Shown: one piece after another, positions 8,664-17,429 of the stretch
Layout: every line of letters begins with the position of its first letter
How positions within the stretch are numbered: position 1 is the stretch's first letter
From: Hyphomicrobiales bacterium
GTDB lineage: Bacteria > Pseudomonadota > Alphaproteobacteria > Rhizobiales > Beijerinckiaceae
DNA: 64,000 nt
NCBI GenBank assembly: GCA_930633495.1
Contig: CAKNFJ010000001.1
Span: 1,302,001-1,366,000, forward strand
Direction of reading: 5' to 3'
Notes under the pieces: generated by a model
Databases searched by the model: none
Told to the model about the DNA's origin: nothing
What the model saw: the letters and a program-made list of their open reading frames with translations, nothing else
Translations under genes and position numbers: made by a program

Positions 8664-9296
8664 CTAGCGCCGTGCTTCCATCGCCATGCGCAAGGCGAAG
8701 CCGGCGAGCACCGTGCCCATCAGCCAGCGCTGCGCCAGCGACCAGAGCGGGCGCGTGCGCAGGAAGAGCGCGATGCCACCCGCCGCCGTCGCAATCAGCG
8801 CATTGACGCTGCCGCTGATCGCGATCTGGATCAGGCCGAGCACGAGCGATTGCGCCAGCACATTGCCCGCCGCCGGATCGATGAACTGCGGCAGCAACGC
8901 GAGATAGAACATCGCGATCTTGGGGTTGAGCAGGCTGGTCAGGAAGCCCATGGCGAAGAGCTTGCGCGGCCCGTCATGCGGCAGATCGCGGACATGGAAG
9001 GGCGAGCGCCCGCCGGGCCGGACCGCCTGCCATGCAAGCCAGAGCAGATAGGCCGCGCCGCCGAGCCGGAGCGCGTCATAAGCATAGGGCACGGCGAAGA
9101 GCAGCGCGGTGATGCCGAAGGCCGCGCAGAACATGTAGACGAAGAAGCCGAAGATCACGCCGCCGAGCGAAATCAGCCCGGCGCCCCTGCCCTGCGCGAT
9201 CGAGCGCGAAATCAGGTAGATCATGTTGGGGCCGGGGGTCAGCACCATGCCGAGCGCGATCAGGGCGAAGGTGACGAGGGTGGTCGTCTCGGGCAT
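8664..9296 (-). CDS. LysE family amino-acid/metabolite exporter
   Basis: A 210-residue inner-membrane translocator of the LysE/RhtB superfamily. The N-terminal segment includes ALGMVLTPGPNMIYLISRS, the signature GPN motif, and about six hydrophobic helices follow. Family members export basic amino acids, homoserine lactones, threonine or related metabolites. It is the first gene of the minus-strand run with the two CHR genes. The start at 9296 places the signature motif at the usual distance. The substrate is unknown. Confidence 0.88.
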   Translation of the reverse strand: MPETTTLVTFALIALGMVLTPGPNMIYLISRSIAQGRGAGLISLGGVIFGFFVYMFCAAFGITALLFAVPYAYDALRLGGAAYLLWLAWQAVRPGGRSPFHVRDLPHDGPRKLFAMGFLTSLLNPKIAMFYLALLPQFIDPAAGNVLAQSLVLGLIQIAISGSVNALIATAAGGIALFLRTRPLWSLAQRWLMGTVLAGFALRMAMEARR

Positions 9297-9473
9297 CGGT
9301 CGGCGCTCCGGCTGAACTCAGCGCTTGGACCATGGATCGCGATAGCCGGCAATCGGCCGCGCCATGGGAGCGGCCATGCAGACATTCGATATATCGGGCA
9401 GCCGCCGTCCCGGCGTCACGGAACCCCTCGCTTCTCCGGCGGTTGTCGCCTGCAAGCGGATCGGGGGGAAGAC

Positions 9474-9998
9474 ATGACGCTGTTCAGCCGGCTGCTCTAC
9501 ACGATCATCGCCTTTGCCCTGCTCGGCGCGTCGATCATCCTGATCGGCGTCGCGGTCTGGCGCACCTCGAGCGGCTTCTGGACCGGCGACGGCGCGCTCG
9601 ACACCATGCTCGACGCGATCGGCCTGGTGATCATCGCGGTGGCGGTCGCCGATGTCGGCAAGTTCCTGTTCGAGGAGGAGGTGGTGGCCGATCGCGAGAT
9701 GCGCCGGCCGGCGGAAGCGCGGGGATCCCTGACCAAGTTCATGTCGATCATGATCGTGGCGCTCTCGCTGGAAGCGCTGGTGCTGATCGCCAAGACCTCG
9801 CGCGAGACGATGGGAGACCTCGTCTATCCGGCCCTGCTGATGCTGCTCGCGGTTCTGGCGCTGGTCGGGCTCGGGCTCTTCCAGAAGCTCAGCCAGAACG
9901 CGACGGCCTCGGTCCCGCCGGACCGCGAGGAGGGGGAGCAGGGCGAGCGGTCGGAGCGGCGCATGCGGATGCCGGCTTCAGCAGAGAAAGCCGGCTGA
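9474..9998 (+). CDS. Conserved membrane protein of unknown function
   Basis: A 174-residue protein with four likely transmembrane segments: about residues 8-28, 42-62, 88-108 and 115-135. The ATG at 9474 follows GGGGGAAGAC, a good ribosome-binding site. A short acidic/charged stretch (DREEGEQGERSERRMR) closes the cytoplasmic C-terminus. I do not recognise a named domain. It stands alone between the LysE-type gene (divergent) and a palindromic repeat pair. A membrane location is the only safe statement. Confidence 0.75.
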   Translation: MTLFSRLLYTIIAFALLGASIILIGVAVWRTSSGFWTGDGALDTMLDAIGLVIIAVAVADVGKFLFEEEVVADREMRRPAEARGSLTKFMSIMIVALSLEALVLIAKTSRETMGDLVYPALLMLLAVLALVGLGLFQKLSQNATASVPPDREEGEQGERSERRMRMPASAEKAG

Positions 9999-10026
9999 AA
10001 CCCAAGCAGACAACCAAGCCAAAAAA

Positions 10027-10190
10027 GCGCGGGGAACCCCTCTCCTGTAAGGAGAGGGGCAGGGGTGAGGTGTCGGCCCCTGGACCAGTGACGCAAACTC
10101 CCACCCGCAGCAGCGGTGGGGGCACGGCCAAAGCGTCCAACGGCCTACCCCTCACCCTGCCCTCTCCCTCCGGGAGAGGGTTCCCCGCGC
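10027..10190. repeat. Inverted pair of palindromic intergenic repeats
   Basis: Two copies of a roughly 42-bp element lie in opposite orientation at 10027-10070 and 10150-10190, with about 80 bp between them. The left copy begins GCGCGGGGAACCCCTCTCC and the right copy ends with its near-complement. Each contains its own hairpin (CCTCTCC/GGAGAGG and CCCTCTCC/GGGAGAGG). They fill the gap between convergent genes and could fold into one long stem. A related inverted pair lies at 61857-62005. Confidence 0.8.
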
Positions 10191-10248
10191 TAACCGCGCC
10201 TGCGCGGGAACGATTCAGCCCCTCGCCGCCCGACCGGCCAGGTGGCCC

Positions 10249-10755
10249 TCACCGCACCTCATCGACAAGGAAGAGGTCGGTATCGTCGGGCTTCGCTCCC
10301 GCCGCCGTGAGCATGGCGTGGATCTGGCCGCGATGATGGGTCTGGTGGTTGAACAGATGCGCGATCAGGAAGGCGCGCGGCTTGCCTATCTCGCGGCCGG
10401 CCGCGCCGGAATACCAGATCAGCGTGCCACGCAGCCAATCGGCCTCGACGGTCTCGGCCCAGTCGAGGATAGCTTGGTCGCATTGGCGGCGGCGCGCGCA
10501 GAACTGCGCCCAGTCTTCGAAATAGATCGCGGAATCGCGGCCGCCGACAGACGGCTTCTCGCGGCCTATGAGGCGGCTGAGCCAAGTCTCGTCACCCCAG
10601 AGGAGGTGGCTGAAAGTCCCGTGGATCGACTTGAAGAAGGCGCCGCGGTCGAGCTTGCGGGCCTCGTCGGTCAAGCCGTCCGCGGCCGTCATGAGGCTCC
10701 CGTTCTGCCAGGCATTGTAGCGGGCCATGGTCCGGACGAAATCGGGATCGACCAT
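10249..10755 (-). CDS. DinB family protein
   Basis: A 168-residue four-helix-bundle protein. The metal triad of the DinB/YfiT fold is visible as His50 in FSHLLWGDETW and His137/His141 in the NHQTHHRGQIH motif. Such proteins bind a divalent metal; some are thiol-dependent transferases, most are uncharacterised. The gene starts 15 bp after the FAD oxidoreductase stop, so it is the last gene of a minus-strand unit LysR, FAD oxidoreductase, DinB. A thiol-transferase role is possible but not shown. Confidence 0.85.
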   Translation of the reverse strand: MVDPDFVRTMARYNAWQNGSLMTAADGLTDEARKLDRGAFFKSIHGTFSHLLWGDETWLSRLIGREKPSVGGRDSAIYFEDWAQFCARRRQCDQAILDWAETVEADWLRGTLIWYSGAAGREIGKPRAFLIAHLFNHQTHHRGQIHAMLTAAGAKPDDTDLFLVDEVR

Positions 10756-10770
10756 GGCGGCGCCTCCTCG

Positions 10771-11994
10771 TCAGATGACGTTGGCCTCCTTGAGCGGCCT
10801 GCCGGCAACGATGCGCTCATGGCCGAGATCGGCAAGGTCGAGCGAGCGATAGCGGCCATGCGCGATATGCTCGGCCAGACCGCGCCCGACCGCCGGCGCC
10901 TGCTGCAGGCCGTGTCCGGAGAAGCCGTTGGCGAGATAGAGGTTCGGCACGCCGACCGCCGGGCCGACGATCGCGTTGTGGTCGAGCCCGCACATGTCGT
11001 AGGGGCCGGCCCAGGCGCGGCCGGGCTTGATCTGCTCGAAGGCCGGGATGCGGGTGGCGAGCGAGGGCCAGACCACCTCCTCGAAGAAGCCCCAGTCGAC
11101 ATCCTCGGCAGCGGGATCGGTCTCGATCCACTCGACATCCTGCTCCGGGGTCAGGGGCGAGCAGCTCCCGATGAAGAGCTGCCCCTCCGCCGTGCGCTTG
11201 CCCTCCTGTCGGCACCAGGCGCCGGTCGTGTCGATCAAGAGCGGGCAACCATCGACATCGCCCTTGCAGGTGAAGGTGAAGACATAGCGCTTCATCGACT
11301 TCACCGGGATCGAAACGCCAGCCGTCGCGGCGAGCTTCGCGCCATGGGTGCCGCTGGCATTGATCGCGGCGCCGCAAGCGATGCGGCTGCCATCGGCGAG
11401 TTCGACGCCGGTGACACGGCCACCCTCTGTGACGTAGCCCGCGACCTCGCCCTGGCGGTACTCGACGCCGAGGCTACGCGCCTTCTTGCGGAAGGCCTGG
11501 AGCAGCGCCCAGCCGTCGAACCAGCCCTCGCCGCTGACGCCGAAGGTGCCGCAGGCGAGATCCTCGACATTGAGCCAGGGGAAGCGCTGCTTCAGCGTGG
11601 CGGGATCAAAAAGGGCGATATCGGCGCCCTCGGCCGCCTGAAGCTTCTGGTTGGCCGCGAGGATGGGCGCGCCGGCCTCGCTCGCGAGATAGAGATAGCC
11701 GCCCTCATGCAGGTCGATGGCGGGCACCTCGCCATCGACCGCGAGGTGGCGGCCGATATTGCGCAGGAAATCGACGCCGAAGAGCGAGATGCGGATATTC
11801 ACCGCGCTAGAGAATTGCTGGCGGATCGAGGCGGCCGAGAGCGCCGAGGCCGAGAAGCGATAGGTCGGGTCCTTCTCGATCACCACGACCTTGCCGGCGA
11901 AGCCGGGATCGGCGGCGAGATGGTAGGCGACGGAGGAGCCGATGGCGGCGCCTCCGCAGATCACGACATCGGCGCTTTCGGAGACGGGCGGCAT
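10771..11994 (-). CDS. FAD-dependent oxidoreductase (DAO family)
   Basis: A 407-residue flavoprotein of the D-amino-acid oxidase/sarcosine oxidase superfamily. The ADP-binding motif is DVVICGGAAIGSSVAYHL at residues 9-26, and the C-terminal FAD contact is the NGFSGHGLQQAP region. No membrane segment or signal is visible. The gene is 93 bp downstream of a LysR regulator that is divergent from the lysine-catabolic amaB gene. A role in oxidising pipecolate, D-lysine or another amine feeding AmaB is therefore attractive. That is inference from neighbourhood; FOXRED1-like and DadA-like activities are alternatives. Confidence 0.8.
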   Translation of the reverse strand: MPPVSESADVVICGGAAIGSSVAYHLAADPGFAGKVVVIEKDPTYRFSASALSAASIRQQFSSAVNIRISLFGVDFLRNIGRHLAVDGEVPAIDLHEGGYLYLASEAGAPILAANQKLQAAEGADIALFDPATLKQRFPWLNVEDLACGTFGVSGEGWFDGWALLQAFRKKARSLGVEYRQGEVAGYVTEGGRVTGVELADGSRIACGAAINASGTHGAKLAATAGVSIPVKSMKRYVFTFTCKGDVDGCPLLIDTTGAWCRQEGKRTAEGQLFIGSCSPLTPEQDVEWIETDPAAEDVDWGFFEEVVWPSLATRIPAFEQIKPGRAWAGPYDMCGLDHNAIVGPAVGVPNLYLANGFSGHGLQQAPAVGRGLAEHIAHGRYRSLDLADLGHERIVAGRPLKEANVI

Positions 11995-12087
11995 GGCAGG
12001 CCTCGCGCTTCCGGCTTCGTCAGAAAGCCGGGTTGGTGAATTTCGCGCATGAATGACTGAGCGCGGCGCGCTTGTCGAGAGGCACCG

Positions 12088-13002
12088 TCAGCTCGCCGGC
12101 ACGCATTCCCCCAGCAGCCAGTCGCGAAAGGCGATCACGGTCGGCAGATTCGCCTTTTCCTCGGGGTAGACGAGGTAGTAGCCGTCCTTGCCCGTCACGG
12201 GCCGGTCGATCGGGATGACGAGCGAGCCGGAGCGCAGTTCTTCCTCGACCAGGAAGCGGGGCACGATGGCGAGCCCGAGCCCGGCGACGGCCGCCTGCGC
12301 AATCATAGCGAACTGCTCGAAGCGTGGCCCCATCAGGGCCCGTTCGGGTGCCAGCCCCTGCTGTTCCAGCCAGTTCGCCCAGGCGCGCGGCCGGGTCGAT
12401 TGCTGCAGCAGCGGCACGCGCAGCATGTCGGCCGGCTCGGCGATGCCGGCGCGGGCCAGCAGCGACGGCGCGGCGACGGGCACGACCTCCTCGCCCATCA
12501 GGCGGTGCAGCCGCGCACCTGGCCAGTTCTCCGCACCGAAATGCACGGCGGCATCGACCTGCTCGCGAGCGAAATCGAACGGCACCAGCCGCGTGGTGAA
12601 ATTGATGGTGATGCCAGGATGCGCCTCGGTGAAGCGCGGCAGACGCGGGATCAGCCAGCGCGTGCCGAAGGTCGGGAGGGTCGCGAGATGGAGCACCCCG
12701 GCCGCTCCACGAAAGGCCATCGCCGAAACCGTCGCGGCAGCGAGCCGCGAAAGCCCGTCCCTGATCTCGGCCGCATAGGCCGCCCCGGCCGCGGTCAGGC
12801 TGACGCGCTTCTTGACGCGCTCGAACAGGCTGACGCCAAGGACCTTCTCCAGATGCGCGACCTGCCGGCTCACCGCCCCTTGCGTCAGATTCAACTCCTC
12901 CGCAGCGCGGGTGAAACTGCCATGCCGAGCGGCCGCCTCGAAGGCGGCCAGCGCCGACAACGAGGGGACCGAAAGGCGGCCGGGAACGAGCGCGTCATCC
13001 AT
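12088..13002 (-). CDS. LysR family transcriptional regulator (GcvA-like)
   Basis: A 304-residue LysR-type regulator. The N-terminal winged helix (about 14-72) contains FEAAARHGSFTRAAEELNLT and QGAVSRQVAHLE, typical of the GcvA branch. An inducer-binding domain of about 200 residues follows. It is transcribed away from amaB, and a perfect 16-bp palindrome sits 9 bp upstream of its start, so autoregulation and control of amaB-gcdH are likely. The inducer is unknown; a lysine-pathway intermediate is a reasonable guess. Confidence 0.9.
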   Translation of the reverse strand: MDDALVPGRLSVPSLSALAAFEAAARHGSFTRAAEELNLTQGAVSRQVAHLEKVLGVSLFERVKKRVSLTAAGAAYAAEIRDGLSRLAAATVSAMAFRGAAGVLHLATLPTFGTRWLIPRLPRFTEAHPGITINFTTRLVPFDFAREQVDAAVHFGAENWPGARLHRLMGEEVVPVAAPSLLARAGIAEPADMLRVPLLQQSTRPRAWANWLEQQGLAPERALMGPRFEQFAMIAQAAVAGLGLAIVPRFLVEEELRSGSLVIPIDRPVTGKDGYYLVYPEEKANLPTVIAFRDWLLGECVPAS

Positions 13003-13010
13003 GAGAAATA

Positions 13011-13026
13011 CTCACCAAGTGGTGAG
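13011..13026. promoter_or_regulatory. Candidate LysR operator, perfect palindrome
   Basis: CTCACCAAGTGGTGAG is a perfect palindrome (7-bp arms CTCACCA/TGGTGAG, 2-bp spacer) immediately upstream of the LysR gene start at 13002. Its position over the expected 5' leader suggests a binding site for autoregulation. LysR sites typically have T-N11-A dyads; this one has T-N12-A between its outer bases, so the fit is approximate. Confidence 0.55.
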
Positions 13027-13096
13027 AACATATCGGTTGCCCCAGCGATAGGAAAGAGGGCATTCTCCGAGCTTGAATTTTCGAGGCTCTCGAACC

Positions 13097-13210
13097 GCGC
13101 CGTCATCCCGGACGCAGCGAAGCGAAGCTCCGGAATCCATTGTAGAGCGCAGCGTCCTACGATGGATCCCGGATCGGCGCGGCTACGCCGCTTGTCCGGG
13201 ATGACGGCGC
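13097..13210. repeat. Palindromic intergenic repeat with 17-bp perfect ends
   Basis: The ends GCGCCGTCATCCCGGAC (13097-13113) and GTCCGGGATGACGGCGC (13194-13210) are perfect inverted copies. The interior contains further short inverted segments (GGAATCCAT... and ATGGATCCC). The element lies in the divergent LysR/amaB intergenic region, between the operator candidate and the amaB start, which is an unusual position for such an element because it may fall within the amaB promoter or leader. Confidence 0.85.
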
Positions 13211-13252
13211 GCTAGAACCGCTGCTTGAGCTCAATCGAAGGCGAAAGACACC

Positions 13253-14773
13253 ATGACGACCTCCCTGCCGAAAGACACGCTCGCCCTGCTCAAGCGCCTC
13301 GGCGTCTCCGAGAGCGCCTATGCCGATGCCGGCCTCTCGGCCGGCTCGCCGATCACCGGCGAGACCGTCGTGACGCTGCGCGAGACCTCCCCGGCCGAGG
13401 CCGAGGCCGCGATCGGCCAGGCGCAGTCCGCCTATCTCGCCTGGCGCAAGGTGCCGGCGCCGCGGCGCGGCGAGTTCGTCCGCCTGCTCGGCGAGGAATT
13501 GCGCGCCGCCAAGGCAGATCTCGGCCTGCTGGTAACACTCGAAGCCGGCAAGGTCACCTCCGAGGGCCTCGGCGAAGTCCAGGAGATGATCGACATCTGC
13601 GACTTCGCCGTCGGCCTGTCGCGCCAGCTCTACGGCCTGACCATCGCCACCGAGCGCCCGAACCATCGCATGATGGAGACCTGGCATCCGATCGGCATCT
13701 GCGGCGTAATCTCTGCCTTCAACTTCCCGGTCGCGGTCTGGTGCTGGAACGCGGCGCTCGCCTTCGTCTGCGGCGACAGCGTCGTCTGGAAGCCCTCCGA
13801 GAAGACCCCGCTCACCGCGCTCGCCGTGCAGGCCATCGTCGAGAAGACGATGAAGCGCTTCGGTCCTGAGGCTCCAAGCGGCATCTCCGAGGTTCTGATC
13901 GGCGGCCGCGAGATCGGCGACATCCTGGTCTCCGACCATCGCGTCCCGGTCGTCTCGGCCACGGGCTCGACCCGCATGGGCAAGGAAGTCGGCCAGAAGC
14001 TCGCCGCGCGCTTCGCCCGCGCCATCCTGGAGCTCGGCGGCAACAATGCCGCGATCGTCGCTCCCTCGGCCGATCTCGACATCGCGCTGCGCGGCATCGC
14101 CTTCGCGGCGATGGGCACCGCCGGCCAGCGCTGCACCACGCTGCGCCGCCTGATCGTGCATGAGAGCATCTACGACCAGCTCGTGCCGAAGCTGATCAAG
14201 GTCTACGGCTCGGTGAAGATCGGCGATCCGCGCGAGGCCGGCGTTCTGGTCGGCCCGCTGGTCGACGAAGGCTCCTATCAGGGCATGCAGAAGGCGCTCT
14301 CCGAGGCCAAGGCCGAGGGCGGCAAGGTCCATGGCGGCGAGAAGGTCGATGTCGGTTCCGGCGGCTTCTATGTCCGTCCGGCGCTGGTCGAGATGCCGAA
14401 GCAGTGCGGCCCGGTCGAGCGCGAGACCTTCGCGCCGATCCTCTATGTGATGAAGTACAAGTCCATCGACGAGGCGATCGCGATCCAGAACGCCGTCGGC
14501 GCCGGCCTGTCCTCCTCGATCTTCACGCTGAACATGCGCGAGGCCGAGCTTTTCGTCTCCGACGAGGGCTCGGACTGCGGCATCGCCAACGTCAATATCG
14601 GCCCCTCGGGCGCCGAGATCGGCGGCGCGTTCGGCGGCGAGAAGGAGACAGGCGGCGGCCGCGAGGCCGGCTCGGACGCATGGAAGGCCTATATGCGCCG
14701 CGCCACCAACACGCTGAACTACGGCACCACGCTGCCGCTGGCGCAGGGCGTCAGCTTCGACGTGGATGCGTGA
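13253..14773 (+). CDS. amaB: L-piperidine-6-carboxylate / alpha-aminoadipate semialdehyde dehydrogenase
   Basis: A 506-residue aldehyde dehydrogenase of the ALDH7 (antiquitin) type. It oxidises alpha-aminoadipate semialdehyde, in equilibrium with piperidine-6-carboxylate, to alpha-aminoadipate in lysine breakdown. Motifs: WHPIGICGVISAFNFPVAVW, KPSEKTPLTA, the Glu motif LELGGNNAAIV and the catalytic Cys in GQRCTTLRRL. FNFPVAVW and GGNNA are characteristic of the antiquitin branch. It is the first gene of a plus-strand set with gcdH and a CoA-transferase and is divergent from a LysR regulator. Confidence 0.9.
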   Translation: MTTSLPKDTLALLKRLGVSESAYADAGLSAGSPITGETVVTLRETSPAEAEAAIGQAQSAYLAWRKVPAPRRGEFVRLLGEELRAAKADLGLLVTLEAGKVTSEGLGEVQEMIDICDFAVGLSRQLYGLTIATERPNHRMMETWHPIGICGVISAFNFPVAVWCWNAALAFVCGDSVVWKPSEKTPLTALAVQAIVEKTMKRFGPEAPSGISEVLIGGREIGDILVSDHRVPVVSATGSTRMGKEVGQKLAARFARAILELGGNNAAIVAPSADLDIALRGIAFAAMGTAGQRCTTLRRLIVHESIYDQLVPKLIKVYGSVKIGDPREAGVLVGPLVDEGSYQGMQKALSEAKAEGGKVHGGEKVDVGSGGFYVRPALVEMPKQCGPVERETFAPILYVMKYKSIDEAIAIQNAVGAGLSSSIFTLNMREAELFVSDEGSDCGIANVNIGPSGAEIGGAFGGEKETGGGREAGSDAWKAYMRRATNTLNYGTTLPLAQGVSFDVDA

Positions 14774-14794
14774 TCGGTAGATAAGGAAACGCTA

Positions 14795-14884
14795 CCGTCA
14801 TTGCGAGCGCAGCGAAGCAATCCAGGAGCGGCAGAGCTCCACGTCCCCTGGATTGCTTCGTCGCTTCGCTCCTCGCAATGACGG
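14795..14884. repeat. Palindromic intergenic repeat, CCGTCATTGCGAG type
   Basis: CCGTCATTGCGAG at the left end is matched by CTCGCAATGACGG at the right end. The inner arms GCGAAGCAATCCAGG and CCTGGATTGCTTCG extend the pairing, so most of the 90 bp can fold into one imperfect stem. It separates amaB from gcdH and could attenuate or stabilise the transcript between them. Confidence 0.85.
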
Positions 14885-14914
14885 CTAACGATGCACAAAC
14901 GGGGAAATACGGAA

Positions 14915-16111
14915 ATGGCCGGCAGCCACAAGCTCGCGAAGTTCACCTGGGACGATGCCTATCTGCTCGACGAGCAGCTGAGCGAGGACGAGCGGCTGAT
15001 CCGCGACACGGCCCGCGCCTATGCGCAGGAGAAGCTCGCGCCCCGCATCCATGACGCCTATCTCGACGAGAAGACCGACCGCTCGATCTTCAATGAAATG
15101 GGCGAGCTTGGCCTGCTCGGCGTCACCGTCCCCGAGGAGTACGGCTGCGCCGGCGCCAACTACGTCTCCTACGGGCTCGTCGCCCGCGAGGTCGAGCGCA
15201 TCGACTCGGGCTATCGCTCGATGATGTCGGTGCAGTCGTCGCTCGTGATGTTCCCGATCTATGCCTATGGCAGCGAGGAGCAGCGCAAGAAGTACCTGCC
15301 CAAGCTGGGTTCGGGCGAATGGGTCGGCTGCTTCGGCCTGACCGAGCCGGATGCCGGCTCCGATCCCGGCGGCATGAAGACCCGCGCCGAGAAGGTCGCC
15401 GACGGCTACAAGCTGACCGGCTCCAAGATGTGGATCTCGAACTCGCCGATCGCCGACGTCTTCGTCGTCTGGGCGAAATCGGCCGCGCATGACAACCAGA
15501 TCCGCGGCTTCATCCTCGAAAAGGGCATGAAGGGTCTCTCCGCGCCGAAGATCGGCGGCAAGCTCTCGCTGCGCGCCTCGATCACCGGCGAGGTCGTGAT
15601 GGACGGCGTCATCGTGCCGGAAGAGAACCTGCTGCCGAACGTCTCGGGCCTGTCCGGCCCGTTCGGCTGCCTCAACCGCGCCCGCTACGGCATCTCCTGG
15701 GGCGTGATGGGCGCCGCCGAGGACTGCTTCCACCGCGCCCGCCAATACGGGCTCGACCGCAAGCAGTTCAACAAGCCGCTCGCCCAGACGCAGCTCTACC
15801 AGAAGAAGCTGGCGGACATGCTGACCGAGATCACGCTCGGCCTGCAGGGCTCGCTCCGTGTCGGTCGCCTGCTCGATGAGGGCAAGATGGCCCCGGAGAT
15901 GATCTCGCTGGTCAAGCGCAACAATTGCGGCAAGGCGCTCGACATCGCCCGCCAGGCCCGCGACATGCATGGCGGCAACGGCATCCAGATCGAGTATCAG
16001 GTAATGCGCCATGCGGCGAACCTCGAGACGGTGAACACCTATGAGGGCACGCATGACGTCCACGCGCTGATCCTCGGCCGCGCCATCACCGGCCTGCAGG
16101 CGTTCTTCTGA
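14915..16111 (+). CDS. gcdH: Glutaryl-CoA dehydrogenase
   Basis: A flavoprotein of about 398 residues in the acyl-CoA dehydrogenase family that oxidatively decarboxylates glutaryl-CoA to crotonyl-CoA. Family marks are [38 protein letters not shown], and the C-terminal [17 protein letters not shown] with the catalytic base Glu. The YRS/SVQSSL segment separates glutaryl-CoA dehydrogenases from other members. ATG 14915 lies 9 nt after GGGGAAA; an ATG at 14891 would add eight residues. With amaB upstream and a CoA-transferase downstream it forms the lower lysine/glutarate route. Confidence 0.93.
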   Translation: MAGSHKLAKFTWDDAYLLDEQLSEDERLIRDTARAYAQEKLAPRIHDAYLDEKTDRSIFNEMGELGLLGVTVPEEYGCAGANYVSYGLVAREVERIDSGYRSMMSVQSSLVMFPIYAYGSEEQRKKYLPKLGSGEWVGCFGLTEPDAGSDPGGMKTRAEKVADGYKLTGSKMWISNSPIADVFVVWAKSAAHDNQIRGFILEKGMKGLSAPKIGGKLSLRASITGEVVMDGVIVPEENLLPNVSGLSGPFGCLNRARYGISWGVMGAAEDCFHRARQYGLDRKQFNKPLAQTQLYQKKLADMLTEITLGLQGSLRVGRLLDEGKMAPEMISLVKRNNCGKALDIARQARDMHGGNGIQIEYQVMRHAANLETVNTYEGTHDVHALILGRAITGLQAFF

Positions 16112-16117
16112 AATCCA

Positions 16118-16211
16118 GCCGTCATCCCGGCCGCAGCGAAGCGGAGCGCCGGGATCCATCGTAGAGCGCAACGCCCTTCGATGGATCCCGGGTCAAGCCC
16201 GGGATGACGGC
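16118..16211. repeat. Palindromic intergenic repeat, GCCGTCATCCCGG type
   Basis: The ends GCCGTCATCCCGG and CCGGGATGACGGC are inverted copies. Inner arms are GGGATCCATCGTAGAG and CGATGGATCCC. It is the same family as the element at 13097 and starts 7 nt after the gcdH stop, leaving only 15 bp before the next start codon. Confidence 0.85.
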
Positions 16212-16226
16212 GTTCAGGCTGTTTCC

Positions 16227-17429
16227 ATGTCCCTCCCCATGCCCTCCGCCTCTCCCCTCGCCGGCCTGCGCGTCCTCGAACTGGCACGCATCCTCGCAGG
16301 TCCCTGGATCGGCCAGCTCCTGGCCGATCTCGGCGCCGATGTCGTCAAGGTCGAGGCGCCGGAAGGCGACGACACCCGCAAATGGGGCCCGCCCTTCGTC
16401 GAGGGCACGGGTGACGAGCATCTCTCCGCCGCCTATTTCCACGCCGCCAATCGTGGCAAGCGTTCGATCACCGCCGATTTCCGCACGGCCGAGGGACAGG
16501 CGCTGGTCCGGCGGCTCGCCGCCCATGCCGATGTCGTGATCGAGAACTTCAAGGTCGGCGGCCTCTCGAAATACGGGCTCGACGCAGCCTCGCTGCGCAA
16601 GGACTTCCCGCGCCTCGTCTATTGCTCGGTCACCGGCTTCGGGCAGGACGGCCCCTATGCGCCGCGCGCCGGCTACGACTTCCTCGTCCAGGGCATGGGC
16701 GGAGCAATGTCGATCACCGGCGAGCCGGCGGGCGCGCCGATGAAGGCGGGTTATGCCGTCGCCGACATCTATACCGGGCTCTATGCCACGGTCGGCATCC
16801 TCTCGGCGCTGCGCCAGCGCGATGCCACCGGCGAAGGGGCGACGCTCGATCTTGCTTTGCTCGACTCGCAGGTCGCGGTGCTCGGCAACCAGGCGATGAA
16901 CTATCTCGTCGGTGGCAATCCGCCGCCGCGCCTCGGCAACGCGCATCCGAACATCGTGCCCTATGACGTGTTCCCGGTCGCGGACGGCCACATCATCATC
17001 GCGACCGGCAATGACGGGCAGTGGCGCAAGCTCTGCGAGGTGCTGGGCGAGCCGGCGCTGGCCGACGATCCCGACTACGTCGACAACAAGTCGCGGGTGA
17101 AGAACCGCGTCGCGCTGACCGCGCGGCTGCACGAACTTTGCCAACGCCAGGGCAAGGCCGAGCTGCTCGCCGGGCTGGAGAAGGTCGGCGTGCCGGCCGG
17201 GCCGATCAACGACATCGGCGAGGTCTTCGCCGACCCGCAGGTCATAGCGCGCGGCGTCAGGGTCGACCTGCCGAGCCAGGCCGCCAAGGCGGGCCACATT
17301 CCGACCGTCGCCTCGCCCATCGTCATGAACGGCGTGCGGCAAGTGACCGGACGGCCGAGCCCGAGGCTCGGCGAACATGCCGACGACATTTTGAACGATC
17401 CGGCCTGGGGAGGGCCGCAGCATGGCTAA
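16227..17429 (+). CDS. CaiB/BaiF family CoA-transferase (probable glutarate CoA-transferase)
   Basis: A 400-residue class III CoA-transferase. The start is rich in family signals: LAGLRVLELARILAGPWIGQ, LADLGADVVKVEAPEGDDTR and the AAYFHAANRGKRS segment. RAGYDFLVQGMGGAMSITG contains the catalytic Asp. Placement directly after gcdH matches GcdG/SUGCT-type enzymes that activate glutarate with succinyl-CoA. The last 8 nt overlap the start of the TPP-enzyme gene, giving translational coupling. Formyl-CoA:oxalate transferase is a less likely alternative given the lysine context. Confidence 0.85.
   Translation: MSLPMPSASPLAGLRVLELARILAGPWIGQLLADLGADVVKVEAPEGDDTRKWGPPFVEGTGDEHLSAAYFHAANRGKRSITADFRTAEGQALVRRLAAHADVVIENFKVGGLSKYGLDAASLRKDFPRLVYCSVTGFGQDGPYAPRAGYDFLVQGMGGAMSITGEPAGAPMKAGYAVADIYTGLYATVGILSALRQRDATGEGATLDLALLDSQVAVLGNQAMNYLVGGNPPPRLGNAHPNIVPYDVFPVADGHIIIATGNDGQWRKLCEVLGEPALADDPDYVDNKSRVKNRVALTARLHELCQRQGKAELLAGLEKVGVPAGPINDIGEVFADPQVIARGVRVDLPSQAAKAGHIPTVASPIVMNGVRQVTGRPSPRLGEHADDILNDPAWGGPQHG

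Noticed and set aside
13097..16211. Palindromic elements as tRNA genes or CRISPR repeats
   Set aside because: No anticodon arm, T-loop or regular spacer pattern; the elements are single inverted structures at different loci.
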